The notes: generated by a model from the sequence alone, not told the origin. DNA of 64,000 nt from Brevibacillus sp051967035 (GCF_051967035.1 NZ_JBQCKK010000009.1:62001-126000), one strand, 5' to 3'; counted from the stretch's first letter, positions 8,590-17,828 are shown. Numbers and translations are program-made.

Positions 8590-9420
8590 ATGATCGTCAT
8601 CAGTGGCAGAAGGGCTGATCCGGGAGCTTTGGCAATGGAGTGGGGATTGAACGAGGTACAGCGAGAAGTGGTGGAGCGGATGGCGGAAAGCGGAGAGGAG
8701 TTCGCGTACCCGACAGCCGCCTTGCTGCAATTCGAACTGAAGATGCGAGATCATCTGGTGCGCTCGGCAAGGGCACTGTATGCGAGCGGGATCGCGTTTT
8801 CCACCTTCGAACGATCGCGTGCCAATCCGGTCTACTGGGAACGCACGGAGCTGGGCGGTTTTCGGCTGAGACAGGGGGTTTTGCCCTCGCAGGGAATCAT
8901 CAACATTTTTCAGGAAGGCAGAAAATACGCGACAGAGTGCGCGACAGCGATGGTCATTATTTTGTACCACGCCGTTCTCCAGTCGATCCGCAGGGAAGAC
9001 TTCGAGCGGCTGTTCGCCGACATTCTGCTGTACGACTGGCGCTACGACCAGGATCTCGATTTGCAGACAATCAGGACGACGACGTTTTTGCCGGGCGATA
9101 TTTTGTACTTCGCCAATCCCGATCACAACCCCGACAAGCCGCAATGGCAGGGAGAAAATGCGGTCGATTTGGGCAGAGGTCTGTACTACGGGCACGGAGC
9201 GGGGATTCGGGACGCCCAGTCGATGATCGCGTTTTTGAATGAACAGCGCAGGGAAGGGGCAACCAGGTCCGCGTACCTTGTTCCCCAGGCGACACGCCCC
9301 GGCTTCGCTTATTTGTTTCCGTACGACAACAGCCGTCCGCAGGTGCGCTTCGAGCAGCGGGCGGCGGACGTGGGCAGCCGGATAACGGCTCGGATCGGTT
9401 CGCTGTTTTGGGAATGGTGA
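8590..9420 (+). CDS. tgl: Protein-glutamine gamma-glutamyltransferase (spore coat transglutaminase)
   Basis: A 276-aa homologue of Bacillus Tgl, which crosslinks coat proteins through Gln-Lys isopeptide bonds late in sporulation. The catalytic Cys is C117 in YATECATAMVI, with E116 before it and E189 in QWQGENAVDLG, matching the active-site residues of the B. subtilis enzyme (C116, E115, E187). The product is about 30 residues longer at the C-terminus than the B. subtilis protein. A strong AAAGGAGG precedes the ATG, so the longer frame starting at 8383 is not used. It is a single-gene unit. Confidence 0.9.
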   Translation: MIVISGRRADPGALAMEWGLNEVQREVVERMAESGEEFAYPTAALLQFELKMRDHLVRSARALYASGIAFSTFERSRANPVYWERTELGGFRLRQGVLPSQGIINIFQEGRKYATECATAMVIILYHAVLQSIRREDFERLFADILLYDWRYDQDLDLQTIRTTTFLPGDILYFANPDHNPDKPQWQGENAVDLGRGLYYGHGAGIRDAQSMIAFLNEQRREGATRSAYLVPQATRPGFAYLFPYDNSRPQVRFEQRAADVGSRITARIGSLFWEW

Positions 9421-9422
9421 AC

Positions 9423-9467
9423 AGGAAAAAGCCTCGGGCTGCAAATCATGGCGAGAGGCTTTTTCCT
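9423..9467. terminator. Bidirectional terminator between tgl and solA
   Basis: Perfect 13-base arms AGGAAAAAGCCTC and GAGGCTTTTTCCT flank a 19-base loop between convergent genes. Confidence 0.85.
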
Positions 9468-9486
9468 GATGGGGCCTGACAGCGGT

Positions 9487-10620
9487 TTACGAAAACCGGC
9501 TGAGCGAGAACATGGACAAATCGAGCGTAGAGGACCCGTCGAGGAGCAGTTGGCTGACAGCTTCTCCTACGGCGCTCGCGAACTTGAAGCCGTGTCCGGA
9601 AAAGCCGGCGGCAAAGACGATGTGCGGCTTGTCCGGATGGCGGTCAATGACAAAATGCTCGTCGGGCGTCATGGTGTAGAGGCAGACCTTGCCCTGGCGC
9701 AAGGCCCCTGCTGCCTGTGGCATGTACGTCTCAAGAAACGCGCGGACATCGCCTTCATCCGACAAATAGCTGCCAAAGGTTCGCTCCAGCATGTCAGGAT
9801 GGCTGGCTTGTCCCCCGTCATGACGGCCGATTTTGACGCCGGCTCCGTCGATGCTCGGGAAGCCGTAGAACATGGAATCGCCCAGATGGAAGAGGAAGGC
9901 GGGGAATCGGTCTGCGCCGTACAAGCGATCCTCTGCGCCGAACCAGGCGACGGTCTTGCGCGTGGGCACAAGCGGAACGGACAAGCCGAGATCCTGCAAG
10001 AGCGGGGCGCTCCACGCTCCGGCGGAGACGAGCAGCTGTTTGCCGCGATAGCTCGCGGAATCTGTGCGCACGATCACATCTTCGCCGACTGTTTGCAGGC
10101 TGGTGACGCGCGTATTGGTCAGTAGCGTGGCGCCCGAAGCGATGGCCAGCTCCCGATAAGCGCGAATGGCGTTCTCGGAATAGAGAATGCCGGAAGCAGG
10201 TTCCAGGCAGGCGTAAAAGTGATCGGGCAGTTCGATTCCTGCCCAGCGCTCGCGCACCTCCCGGGCCGTAAGCAATTCGAGGGGAAGCGAGTAACGCGCG
10301 GCGCTCTCCCGTACCTCCTGCAAAAAGGCGCAATCGTGCGCTCCTGCACTCAGCACGCCGGTTTGGCGGAACAGCTCCGCGCCAGAAGCCTGCTCCAGCT
10401 CGGCCCACAGCGTTTGCGCCCGCAAGGCGAAGGGCACGTACTGCTTGCCTTCTCCGTAGGCGTGGCGAATAATCCGGGTGTCTCCGTGGTGGCTCCCCAT
10501 CGTGTGCGGAGGATCAAAAGCGTCAAGCAATAGCGTGCTTGCGCCTCGTTTGGCCAAGTAGTATCCGGCGGCCATTCCCATCGAGCCAGCGCCGACAATG
10601 ATGACCTCGTAGGTTTGCAT
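9487..10620 (-). CDS. solA: Monomeric sarcosine oxidase / N-methyltryptophan oxidase family flavoenzyme
   Basis: A 377-aa FAD enzyme of the MSOX/MTOX family, which oxidatively demethylates secondary amino acids such as sarcosine or N-methyl-L-tryptophan and yields formaldehyde and H2O2. The Rossmann motif is GAGSMG (residues 10-15). The segment VCLYTMTPDEHF carries the Cys that binds FAD covalently in this family. The ATG at 10620 follows a GGGGAAGGGG site; the longer frame to 10899 is not needed. The substrate cannot be decided from sequence. The gene is alone. Confidence 0.85.
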   Translation of the reverse strand: MQTYEVIIVGAGSMGMAAGYYLAKRGASTLLLDAFDPPHTMGSHHGDTRIIRHAYGEGKQYVPFALRAQTLWAELEQASGAELFRQTGVLSAGAHDCAFLQEVRESAARYSLPLELLTAREVRERWAGIELPDHFYACLEPASGILYSENAIRAYRELAIASGATLLTNTRVTSLQTVGEDVIVRTDSASYRGKQLLVSAGAWSAPLLQDLGLSVPLVPTRKTVAWFGAEDRLYGADRFPAFLFHLGDSMFYGFPSIDGAGVKIGRHDGGQASHPDMLERTFGSYLSDEGDVRAFLETYMPQAAGALRQGKVCLYTMTPDEHFVIDRHPDKPHIVFAAGFSGHGFKFASAVGEAVSQLLLDGSSTLDLSMFSLSRFS

Positions 10621-10805
10621 AAAAGTACCCCTTCCCCTCTTTTTCCTCATTATAGAGCGTACGTTTTTACAGGAGCAATCGATCTGGCAAATATTCTGAT
10701 AAAACTGGTGAGCGTACCATTTTCGGTCGGGCATGTTTACCTGGAAAATGAAAAGGGAATATGGTTTTAGCGATATCCTATCAAGTCGAGAAGAGTGGTG
10801 TTTGT

Positions 10806-12533
10806 ATGAAATGGACGATCGGAAAAAAACTGGGCTGCGCGTTTGCCCTGATTCTCGTGGTGATCGCCTATATGGGGGCCATGAGTACATACAAGACAAG
10901 CCAGATTAACAGCAAAGTGGAAGAAATGAAGTCTGTTTGGCAGCCAGGCATGGAAGAAATCCTGAAAATCAATTCGACGCTGGAAACGATCTATGGCCTG
11001 AATCAGACGATCTTGAGCGCCGAATCGATGGAAGAGAAAAACAACTTTGCCGGACAAATCGAAGAGAGCTTCGTCTATATCGACGGATTGCTGGCCAGCT
11101 ATGAAAAAACGATTGTCAATGAAGAGGCTCGCAAACATTTCGAAGGCTTGAAGGAAGCGATGAAGCAGTACGAGAGCTTTAACCAGGAATTTGTGGAACT
11201 CGGCAAAAAGCTGGACATCAAGCGCGGAGCGACGCCGGAAGAGCTGGCGGAGCTTCAGCGTGTGCGGCAAAAGGCGACCGAGCTGTTCGTGGAGCGCAAG
11301 AAGCACATCGATGCCCTGATCGAGTTCAACAAAATGGGAACGGAGCGGGCAGGCAGGGAAAGTACCCAGCTCTATGCGGCTCTCATACGGGACAATCTTC
11401 TCACCCTCGCCGTCTCCATCGCAGGATGCTTGCTGTTGGCTTTCTGGCTGACGAGAAGCATTCGCGGTCCCGTCCTGCGTCTGGTGGCCGAAATGAAGGA
11501 AGTGGCGGAAGGAAATCTGCGCGGGGAGCGGCTGGTGGTCAAAAGCCGGGATGAGATTTTCGATTTGGCGAATTCCTTCAACGCGATGACGGACAGCCTC
11601 AAAGGGGTGATTCGTCAGGTTGGCGAAACCTCCGAGCAGGTAGCGTCATCGGCGGAGGAACTGATGGCAAGCGCAGAACAGACGAGCCGGGCGACCGAGC
11701 AGATCGCGGTTACGGTACAGGAGGTTGCGGCAGGTACGGAGCGGCAGGTCACGAGCGTGGGGCAAGGAGTCAAGGCCATTGAAGACATGTCCCGGGGCAT
11801 ACGCCAGATTGCGGTGAACGCCCAGCAGGCGTCCAGCATGGTCGTTCAGGTGGCGTCGATGGCAGGAGACGGCAACCAGTCCATCCAGGCAGCGGTCGAG
11901 CAAATGAATGCCATCCACGATTCGATACGCGAGCTGGCCGGGGTAGTCGATGGACTGGGCAATCACTCCCAGGCGATCGGGCAAATTATCGAAGTGATTA
12001 CCGGTATTGCCGAACAGACCAATCTGCTTGCCCTCAATGCGGCGATCGAGGCAGCGCGCGCAGGCGAGCACGGCCGGGGCTTTGCCGTCGTGGCCGACGA
12101 GGTGCGCAAGCTGGCCGAGCAGTCGTCCCAGTCGGCGCAGCAGATCGGGCAGCTGATTCAAACCATCCAGGCGGATACGAAGCTCGCTGTGGACGCGATG
12201 GAGTCCGGAACGAAGGAAGTGCAAGAGGGCATTCTCGTGGTGCATCATGCGGGAGAAACGTTTGGACAAATTCAAAGCTCGATCACAACGGTGGCAGACC
12301 AGATCCAGGACGTGTCGGCGGCAGCTCAGGAAGTATCCGCGCACTCCGAGCAAGTGGTACAAGCGATCGAGCTTGTCAGCGAGGTGTCGGGGATCGCTGC
12401 CGAAGGTACGCAGAACGTTTCCGCCGCTACGGAGGAGCAACTGGCAGCCATGGAGGAGATCACTTCTTCGGCGACAGCCCTCTCCGACATGGCCGACGAG
12501 CTGCAGCAGATGATCAGCCGATTTAAAGTGTAA
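10806..12533 (+). CDS. Methyl-accepting chemotaxis protein
   Basis: A 575-aa transmembrane chemoreceptor. Its first membrane helix is at about residues 7-30, followed by an extracellular helical bundle of about 160 residues, a second helix near 196-215, a HAMP domain, and a long coiled-coil signalling domain. The signalling tip ALNAAIEAARAGEHGRGF is highly conserved and binds CheA and CheW. The ligand domain is of the four-helix type (4HB_MCP), and its ligand is unknown. The start is placed at MKWTIGKK; an in-frame ATG at 10761 would add 15 residues. It is monocistronic and ends at a terminator. Confidence 0.92.
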   Translation: MKWTIGKKLGCAFALILVVIAYMGAMSTYKTSQINSKVEEMKSVWQPGMEEILKINSTLETIYGLNQTILSAESMEEKNNFAGQIEESFVYIDGLLASYEKTIVNEEARKHFEGLKEAMKQYESFNQEFVELGKKLDIKRGATPEELAELQRVRQKATELFVERKKHIDALIEFNKMGTERAGRESTQLYAALIRDNLLTLAVSIAGCLLLAFWLTRSIRGPVLRLVAEMKEVAEGNLRGERLVVKSRDEIFDLANSFNAMTDSLKGVIRQVGETSEQVASSAEELMASAEQTSRATEQIAVTVQEVAAGTERQVTSVGQGVKAIEDMSRGIRQIAVNAQQASSMVVQVASMAGDGNQSIQAAVEQMNAIHDSIRELAGVVDGLGNHSQAIGQIIEVITGIAEQTNLLALNAAIEAARAGEHGRGFAVVADEVRKLAEQSSQSAQQIGQLIQTIQADTKLAVDAMESGTKEVQEGILVVHHAGETFGQIQSSITTVADQIQDVSAAAQEVSAHSEQVVQAIELVSEVSGIAAEGTQNVSAATEEQLAAMEEITSSATALSDMADELQQMISRFKV

Positions 12534-12572
12534 GACGGGCCAGGCTCGGGGAACATAGAAAGCCAGTAACGA

Positions 12573-12600
12573 AACGCCAGAATTTCTGGCGTTTTTTTCA
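12573..12600 (+). terminator. Terminator after the chemoreceptor gene
   Basis: The perfect stem CGCCAGAA/TTCTGGCG is followed by seven Ts. Confidence 0.85.
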
Positions 12601-12706
12601 TGGGGCCGGCAAGGGCAAGTTTTTAACATGTTTCGCCTGTTTTTCTTATAAGCTACAGGAGGGACAATCTTGCGCGACAACATATACGACTCGTGGAGGA
12701 ACTTTC

Positions 12707-13438
12707 ATGGAACAGCTTTTGATGGGGAGCTTTCTGTCCGCGATGGCAACGGGTGTCGGGGCTTTGCCCATTCTTTTTTTTCGCATGGTCACGCACCGTT
12801 GGCGGGATATTCTGCTGGCCTTTACCGCTGGCATCATGGTGGCGGCAGCGACGTTCAGCCTGATTCCGCAGGCGATGTTCAACGCCCCGTTCATGGTCGT
12901 CTGTCTGGGGGTGCTCACCGGGACGCTTTTTCTCACCGTTCTGGAGAGCGTGATTCCCCATATCGATCTGGAGCACACAAGGGTCAATATTGCGATGGAC
13001 TCGCAGGCGGTGCTGATTTTGATGGCGATTACCTTGCACAATATTCCGGAAGGGCTGTCGGTCGGGGTGAGCTATTCAAGCGAGCAGCCGGGGCTTGGCG
13101 GCTTGATTGCGTTTGCCATTGGCCTGCAAAACGCGCCGGAAGGTTTTCTGGTCGCGCTTTTTCTGCTGAATCAAAAGGTCAGCCGCTTCAAAGCTTTTTT
13201 CCTGGCGACGATGACGGGAGCGGTGGAAATCGCCTCGGCGGTTTGCGGCCATTACCTCACGGCTGTCGTCAAAGGGCTGGTGCCGTACGGGCTTGCGTTT
13301 GCGGCAGGCGCGATGCTGTTTATCGTCTACAAGGAGTTGATCCCGGAAAGCCACGGGGACGGGCACGCGCGCTCCGCCACTTTTTCGTTCATCGTGGGTC
13401 TTTTGGTCATGATCGGACTGGTGCAGTTTTACGGATGA
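12707..13438 (+). CDS. ZIP-family metal ion transporter
   Basis: A 243-aa membrane protein with about eight transmembrane segments. The TM4 motif LHNIPEGLSVG supplies the metal-binding His, Asn and Glu of the ZIP family, and TM5 carries QNAPEG where many members have a His. Family members import Zn, Fe or Mn; the specificity is not evident here. Some bacterial homologues are labelled ZupT or GufA. A modest ribosome site (GTGGAGG) precedes the ATG. There is no linked regulator. Confidence 0.87.
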   Translation: MEQLLMGSFLSAMATGVGALPILFFRMVTHRWRDILLAFTAGIMVAAATFSLIPQAMFNAPFMVVCLGVLTGTLFLTVLESVIPHIDLEHTRVNIAMDSQAVLILMAITLHNIPEGLSVGVSYSSEQPGLGGLIAFAIGLQNAPEGFLVALFLLNQKVSRFKAFFLATMTGAVEIASAVCGHYLTAVVKGLVPYGLAFAAGAMLFIVYKELIPESHGDGHARSATFSFIVGLLVMIGLVQFYG

Positions 13439-13554
13439 GCGGGGGTTTTTTGCGAAAGAAGGCGGAATTTCTGCAACTACCCCTCACAAAAGCGGGAAAA
13501 AAAACCGAAACCATAATATAGATAGATTCGATTATGGTAATAGGGAGTGTCACG

Positions 13555-14370
13555 ATGGAAAAGTCTACCTTGATAGGTATCGTACTAGGTATTGTTGCAG
13601 TGTTGGTCGGGATGGTCTTGAAGCACGCAAGTCTCGCGGCCCTGCTAAATCCGGCAGCGTTCATGATTATCATCGTAGGTACGATCGCCGCCCTTTTCAA
13701 TGCATTTCCCATGGCGGAAATCAAAAGGATTCCTGCCCTTTTCAAGGTTATTTTTAGCGAGCAAAAACTCCCTGCCAAAAGGGAATTGATCGGTCAGTTT
13801 ATGAACTGGGCTTCCATCGCCCGCCGCGAAGGCTTGCTCGCGCTGGAAAACACGTCCGATGAGATCGAGGACCCTTTTCTGCGCAACGGCATGAAGATGA
13901 TTATCGACGGGGGCGAGCCGGATTTCGTCCGCGATGTGCTCAATGAGGAAATTCACGCCATCGAGGAGCGCCACCAGGCTGGCGCGCTTGTGTTCAGCCA
14001 GGCGGGCAGCTACGCTCCGACCCTCGGGGTACTCGGAGCGGTCGTCGGTCTGATTGCGGCGCTTGGCAACCTGAGCGATATCGACGCACTCGGGATTTCC
14101 ATTGCGGCTGCGTTCGTGGCGACCTTGCTCGGTATTTTCACCGGGTATGTGCTGTGGCATCCGTTTGCTACCAAGCTGAAACGAAAATCCAAGCAGGAAA
14201 TCGAGATCAAAAAAATCATGGTAGAAGGACTTCTTTCCATCCAGGCCGGTGTTTCGCCGGCTGCTATTGAGCAGAAGCTCCTGGTGTACATCCCGTACAA
14301 CGAGCGCGTCGAGATGAAGGAAGAAATCAAGGAAGAGAAGAGGGAGGAAGGAGCGGCGGTAAATGGCTAA
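13555..14370 (+). CDS. motA: Flagellar motor stator protein MotA
   Basis: A 271-aa protein with four membrane helices and a large cytoplasmic loop between the second and third, typical of MotA. It surrounds MotB in the stator that turns ion flow into flagellar rotation. The segment SYAPTLGVLGAVVGLI contains the conserved Pro near the ion channel. The start MEKSTLIGIVLG is preferred over an upstream in-frame start at 13534, because GGGAG precedes the ATG. It overlaps motB by 8 bases. Confidence 0.95.
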   Translation: MEKSTLIGIVLGIVAVLVGMVLKHASLAALLNPAAFMIIIVGTIAALFNAFPMAEIKRIPALFKVIFSEQKLPAKRELIGQFMNWASIARREGLLALENTSDEIEDPFLRNGMKMIIDGGEPDFVRDVLNEEIHAIEERHQAGALVFSQAGSYAPTLGVLGAVVGLIAALGNLSDIDALGISIAAAFVATLLGIFTGYVLWHPFATKLKRKSKQEIEIKKIMVEGLLSIQAGVSPAAIEQKLLVYIPYNERVEMKEEIKEEKREEGAAVNG

Positions 14371-15172
14371 GCGACCAAAGAGACATGCTCAGCATGAAGA
14401 GCATATGGACGAGTCTTGGCTGATTCCGTACGCGGACTTGCTCACCCTCTTGCTCGCTTTGTTTATCGTGTTGTTTGCCTCCAGCGAAATGGACGCCAAG
14501 AAGTTCGACCAGATGGTTCGCTCCTTCAACGTTGCGCTGAACGGCGGAGTGGGCGTGCTGGACCAGCCAAGCCCGGTTCCGCTTGACCCGAACATGATGC
14601 AGCAAACGATACATAAAGGCGCTCAGGAAGCGGAAAGGCAGAAGACGGAAGAAGAGAAGAAGCTGGAGGAAGCGATCCGCAAAGAGACGGAGGACTTGAA
14701 AAAGCTGCAAACCCAGCTGGAGGGCTACATTCAGCAAAACCAGCTCCAGGACAAGCTCCAGACGAAGCTGACGGAAGAAGGGCTTTTGATTACGATTTTG
14801 GATAACGCCTTGTTTGACTCCGGCAGCGCCGTGCTGAAGCCGGAAGCGAGAAAGCTGGCGAGCGAAATGGCCGCGATGCTCGTTCCTCATCCGAAGAAGG
14901 TGACCGTGACCGGACACACGGACAACGTGCCGATTCATCGCCCCGAATTCCCGTCCAACTGGGACCTTTCCGCGAAGCGCTCCGTCAACTTTTTGAAGGT
15001 GCTTCTGGAAAACAAAAACCTGGACCCGACCAAATTCAGCGCAACAGGGATGGGCGAGTACCATCCGGTCGCGCCGAATACGACCGCGGAAGGCCGGGCG
15101 AAAAACAGACGGGTAGAGGTAGCGATCTTGCGCGATCTGGCCTCGCCGCCGAAAAACAGTATCCAACCATAA
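14363..15172 (+). CDS. motB: Flagellar motor stator protein MotB
   Basis: A 269-aa stator subunit. One N-terminal membrane helix begins with DESWLIPYADLLTLLLAL, in which the Asp is the ion-carrying residue. A charged linker with Gln and Glu runs follows, then a C-terminal OmpA-like peptidoglycan-binding domain with VTGHTDNVPI. It pairs with MotA in an operon with overlapping reading frames. Whether it uses protons or sodium cannot be settled from the sequence, although the name MotB usually goes with protons. Confidence 0.95.
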   Translation: MAKRPKRHAQHEEHMDESWLIPYADLLTLLLALFIVLFASSEMDAKKFDQMVRSFNVALNGGVGVLDQPSPVPLDPNMMQQTIHKGAQEAERQKTEEEKKLEEAIRKETEDLKKLQTQLEGYIQQNQLQDKLQTKLTEEGLLITILDNALFDSGSAVLKPEARKLASEMAAMLVPHPKKVTVTGHTDNVPIHRPEFPSNWDLSAKRSVNFLKVLLENKNLDPTKFSATGMGEYHPVAPNTTAEGRAKNRRVEVAILRDLASPPKNSIQP

Positions 15173-15187
15173 GCACAGCAACCAAAG

Positions 15188-15221
15188 AAGGATAGCGCCG
15201 GACCGAGGTGCTATCCTTTGT
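15188..15221 (+). terminator. Terminator after motAB
   Basis: The perfect stem AAGGATAGC/GCTATCCTT is followed by a short T run. Confidence 0.7.
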
Positions 15222-15336
15222 TATGGAAAGGGCGCTTTCTGCCGTGTCGCTCTTGACATTTTCGCGAAAACAGGGGATAATAAAGTTAATAACAAAGTAA
15301 ACTACTCGGAATACTCAAGTAAAAGAGGTGAGTTCT

Positions 15337-16146
15337 TTGGAACGGACTTTGCACATTTCAAGCGATACCGTTACGCTGACGGCTACGCTGCATGAGCCGG
15401 AGCAGCAAACCGGCAAGACGGTTTCCAAATACCCATTGGTGGTGATCTGCCATGGCTTTATCGGCAGCCGGATTGGCGTCAACCGCTTGTTTGTAAAGGC
15501 TGCCAGAGAGCTTGCTGCTCACGGATTTGGCGTATTGCGTTTCGATTATGGCGGCTGCGGCGAGAGCGACGGCGACTACGGAGCGGGCGGGCTGGATGTG
15601 CTTTTGAAGCAGACGCGAGATGTCCTCGATTACGTTGCAGGGCTGGAGCATGTCGATCAGGAGCGGATTACATTGCTTGGACATAGTCTTGGCGGAGCCG
15701 CTTCCGTCTTGACGGCAAGCCAGGACAAGCGGATTCACTCGCTGGTGCTGTGGGCTCCGGTAGCGCAGCCGTTTGACGATATCGTGCGGATTGTCGGGGA
15801 AAAAGAATACCAGGATGCGCTCGTATTCGGGAGCACGGATCACAACGGCTATTTGCTCTCCGGACGGTTTTTTCAGTCGTTGAGCGGGGGCCAACCGTTG
15901 CGCCATGCCAAGCAGTTTGAAGGAGATGTCCTGATTTTGCACGGCAATCGGGACGATGTCATCCCTGTCGATGCGATGTTCCATTATGAGCGGGAGCTGC
16001 ATTTGCGCAGAAGAGGCACGTGCGAAACCGAAGTGATTGTAGGCGGGGACCATACGTTTTCCTCTGCGGACAGCTACAGCAAGCTGATTGGCAATACGGT
16101 AAGCTGGCTGGGACGGCTGTGGGAGGAAAAGACACTGGCCGTATAA
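15337..16146 (+). CDS. Alpha/beta hydrolase (esterase-like)
   Basis: A 269-aa alpha/beta hydrolase with the nucleophile elbow GHSLGG, a probable oxyanion segment CHGFIGSR, an acid near GNRDDVIP and the catalytic His in GGDHTFSS. It resembles cinnamoyl or feruloyl-type esterases, but the substrate is unknown. A GTG at 15328 lies inside the ribosome site GAGGTG, while the TTG at 15337 is 6 bases after it, so the TTG start is preferred. A promoter-like TTGACA near 15254 and TAATAA about 17 bases further lie upstream. Confidence 0.85.
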   Translation: MERTLHISSDTVTLTATLHEPEQQTGKTVSKYPLVVICHGFIGSRIGVNRLFVKAARELAAHGFGVLRFDYGGCGESDGDYGAGGLDVLLKQTRDVLDYVAGLEHVDQERITLLGHSLGGAASVLTASQDKRIHSLVLWAPVAQPFDDIVRIVGEKEYQDALVFGSTDHNGYLLSGRFFQSLSGGQPLRHAKQFEGDVLILHGNRDDVIPVDAMFHYERELHLRRRGTCETEVIVGGDHTFSSADSYSKLIGNTVSWLGRLWEEKTLAV

Positions 16147-16160
16147 CCGTATCAAGAAAG

Positions 16161-16197
16161 AAAGGGGATGCCCAGAGAAGCGGGCTATCCCTTTTTG
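16161..16197. terminator. Hairpin terminator between the hydrolase and the phosphatase genes
   Basis: The arms GGGGATGCCC and GGGCTATCCC pair with one bulge and are flanked by A and T runs. The hairpin overlaps the stop codon of the convergent phosphatase gene. Confidence 0.6.
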
Positions 16198-16646
16198 CTT
16201 TTGATTTCTGCCAAAAGCCCGCGGCAACCGGCTTCCACCAGGTCGTAGACGTACGAGAAGCGTCCCGTGTAGTAAGGGTCCTCTACGTTTTGCTCCGGGA
16301 CGTCGTGGGCGAAATCGAGCAGGCGGTACACGTTTTTGCCTGCGGGAGCCATTTGCCTGAGGGCTGCCAAATTTTCATCATCCATGCAGACGATGTAGTC
16401 GTACGCGGCAAAATCATCGCGGCTGATCTGGCGGGCGCGCAAGGTGTCGTGGGCGATGCCTTTTTCAGTCAAAACCTTTTGCGTGCCTTTGTGCGGCGGC
16501 TCGCCGGCATGCCAGCCGCCAATTCCCGCAGAATCAATGGAAATCTCCCCGGTCAAGCCTTCCTGCTCCACAAGGTGGCGAAAAACGGCTTCCGCCATGG
16601 GAGAGCGGCAAATATTGCCCAGGCAGACAAACAAGACGCTGGTCAT
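16185..16646 (-). CDS. yfkJ: Low-molecular-weight protein tyrosine phosphatase (YfkJ type)
   Basis: A 153-aa phosphatase with the P-loop CLGNICRS (C8 to R14) at the N-terminus and the general acid Asp in EDPYYTG. It removes phosphate from protein tyrosines in the cytoplasm. The Ile in the loop (NIC) differs from the Thr seen in the arginine phosphatase YwlE (TGNTCRS), so a tyrosine phosphatase is more likely. The length is normal. The gene is alone, upstream of a divergent guanidine-responsive unit. Confidence 0.88.
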   Translation of the reverse strand: MTSVLFVCLGNICRSPMAEAVFRHLVEQEGLTGEISIDSAGIGGWHAGEPPHKGTQKVLTEKGIAHDTLRARQISRDDFAAYDYIVCMDDENLAALRQMAPAGKNVYRLLDFAHDVPEQNVEDPYYTGRFSYVYDLVEAGCRGLLAEIKSKKG

Positions 16647-16787
16647 CGGTTTTTCTCCTCCTCCCTCTTCGGATCGTTAGGGGACGATCCTTCTGTATGC
16701 TAGAATAGCACAAGAAGCTGTGTTTGAAAAAAGTCCGAGCGCAGGCTGGACTAGCTCCAGCTCAGCTCGCGGGTGCGTGTCCTGCCC

Positions 16788-16817
16788 TTGCGAACATCGT
16801 CCCCCGTTTGCTACAAT
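16788..16817 (+). promoter_or_regulatory. Probable promoter of the guanidine riboswitch unit
   Basis: TTGCGA at 16788-16793 and TACAAT at 16812-16817 are separated by 18 bases, and transcription would start about 35 bases before the aptamer. Confidence 0.5.
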
Positions 16818-16857
16818 AAGAGCCAGTTACCTCATGTTCCAATTGCATATATGGCGT

Positions 16858-16987
16858 TTTCTAGGGTTCCGCGGTCACGAGGCTGGCCGGACTGGACCGA
16901 GAGAAAACACACGGCCTAAGGTCGTGTACACGGAGGGATAAAAGCCCGGGAGAATATCTGTGACGGTATTCGCCCGCGGCTTTTTTT
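16858..16987 (+). ncRNA. Guanidine-I (ykkC subtype 1) riboswitch with terminator
   Basis: The stretch contains the conserved segments CTAGGGTTCC (16861), GGACCGAGAGAAAACACACG (from 16895) and ACGGAGGGATAAAAGCCCGG (from 16930), which are the hallmarks of the ykkC class. The 3' part, AAAGCCCGGGAGAATAT, can instead pair with the downstream ATTCGCCCGCGGCTTT to form a terminator ending in seven Ts at 16981-16987. Guanidinium binding would stabilise the aptamer and let transcription run into ykkCD. Position and downstream genes agree. Confidence 0.95.
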
Positions 16988-17067
16988 GGTTGTGGGAAGC
17001 AAAGGATTCGGATGAAGCTGCACGCAAGCGGTTCTTGGGGAAACGATAGGCAAAAGGAGGAATGGCG

Positions 17068-17421
17068 GTGGGAAAGAACTGGCTTTTGGTTGTCATCGCT
17101 GCTTTGTTTGAGGTGATGTGGGTGGCGGGCTTGAAGCACGCCGACAGCTTTTGGGAGTGGCTGCTGACCATTGTGGCCATCCTGGTTAGCTTCGCGACAC
17201 TGATCTACTCGGGCAAAAGGCTGCCGACGAGCACGGTGTACGCCGTCTTTGTCGGACTGGGGACGGCCGGTACGGTGATGGTCGAGATGGCCGTTTTTCA
17301 GGAGCCGTTCAGTTGGATCAAGGTAGGGCTGATTGCCCTTTTGCTCATCGGCATTATCGGGTTGAAGCTGGTCACGCATGAGTGTGAGGGAGATGCGCAC
17401 AAGGAGGGGGACGTCGCATGA
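17068..17421 (+). CDS. ykkC: SMR-family efflux subunit YkkC
   Basis: A 117-aa small multidrug resistance protein with four membrane helices and the essential Glu in TM1 (AALFEVMW). With YkkD it forms a heteromeric antiporter that exports guanidinium or cationic drugs. An ATG at 17062 lies one base from AAAGGAGG, whereas the GTG at 17068 is 7 bases from it, so the GTG is the likelier start. The last four bases overlap the ykkD start (ATGA). Confidence 0.93.
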   Translation: MGKNWLLVVIAALFEVMWVAGLKHADSFWEWLLTIVAILVSFATLIYSGKRLPTSTVYAVFVGLGTAGTVMVEMAVFQEPFSWIKVGLIALLLIGIIGLKLVTHECEGDAHKEGDVA

Positions 17422-17732
17422 CCTGGATGGCTTTGATTGTTGCCGGACTGTTTGAGGTAGTAGGGGTCATGGGCATTTTGCAGGTGAACCGAAAACCGTC
17501 GCTGCGCTCCTGGGCGGTGCTGCTTGGCGGATTTTCGCTCAGCTTTTTCCTGCTGTCTGTGGCGATGCGCGAGATTCCGATGGGGACGGCGTATGCGGTC
17601 TGGACGGGCATCGGCACGGTGGGAAGCGCCCTCGTAGGCATGCTGTTTTACGGAGAGCCAAAAGACGGGCTGCGCCTGCTGTTCATCGGGCTGGTCATCG
17701 TGTCGGTAGCGGGCTTGAAGCTGCTGGCGTAA
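17418..17732 (+). CDS. ykkD: SMR-family efflux subunit YkkD
   Basis: A 104-aa SMR protein with four membrane helices and the TM1 Glu in AGLFEVVGV. It is the expected partner of YkkC, translationally coupled through the ATGA overlap. A guanidine-I riboswitch upstream supports a role in guanidinium export. I see no clear terminator before the next gene, so some read-through into the CDF gene is possible. Confidence 0.93.
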   Translation: MTWMALIVAGLFEVVGVMGILQVNRKPSLRSWAVLLGGFSLSFFLLSVAMREIPMGTAYAVWTGIGTVGSALVGMLFYGEPKDGLRLLFIGLVIVSVAGLKLLA

Positions 17733-17828
17733 AGGCACCATTTTCCTTTTTGTGGAAAGTGGCAATGGTTCTTCCCAGGGCATAGTAAACAAGGAACAGG
17801 ATTTTCTTCGAGGGGGATACATGTCGGC

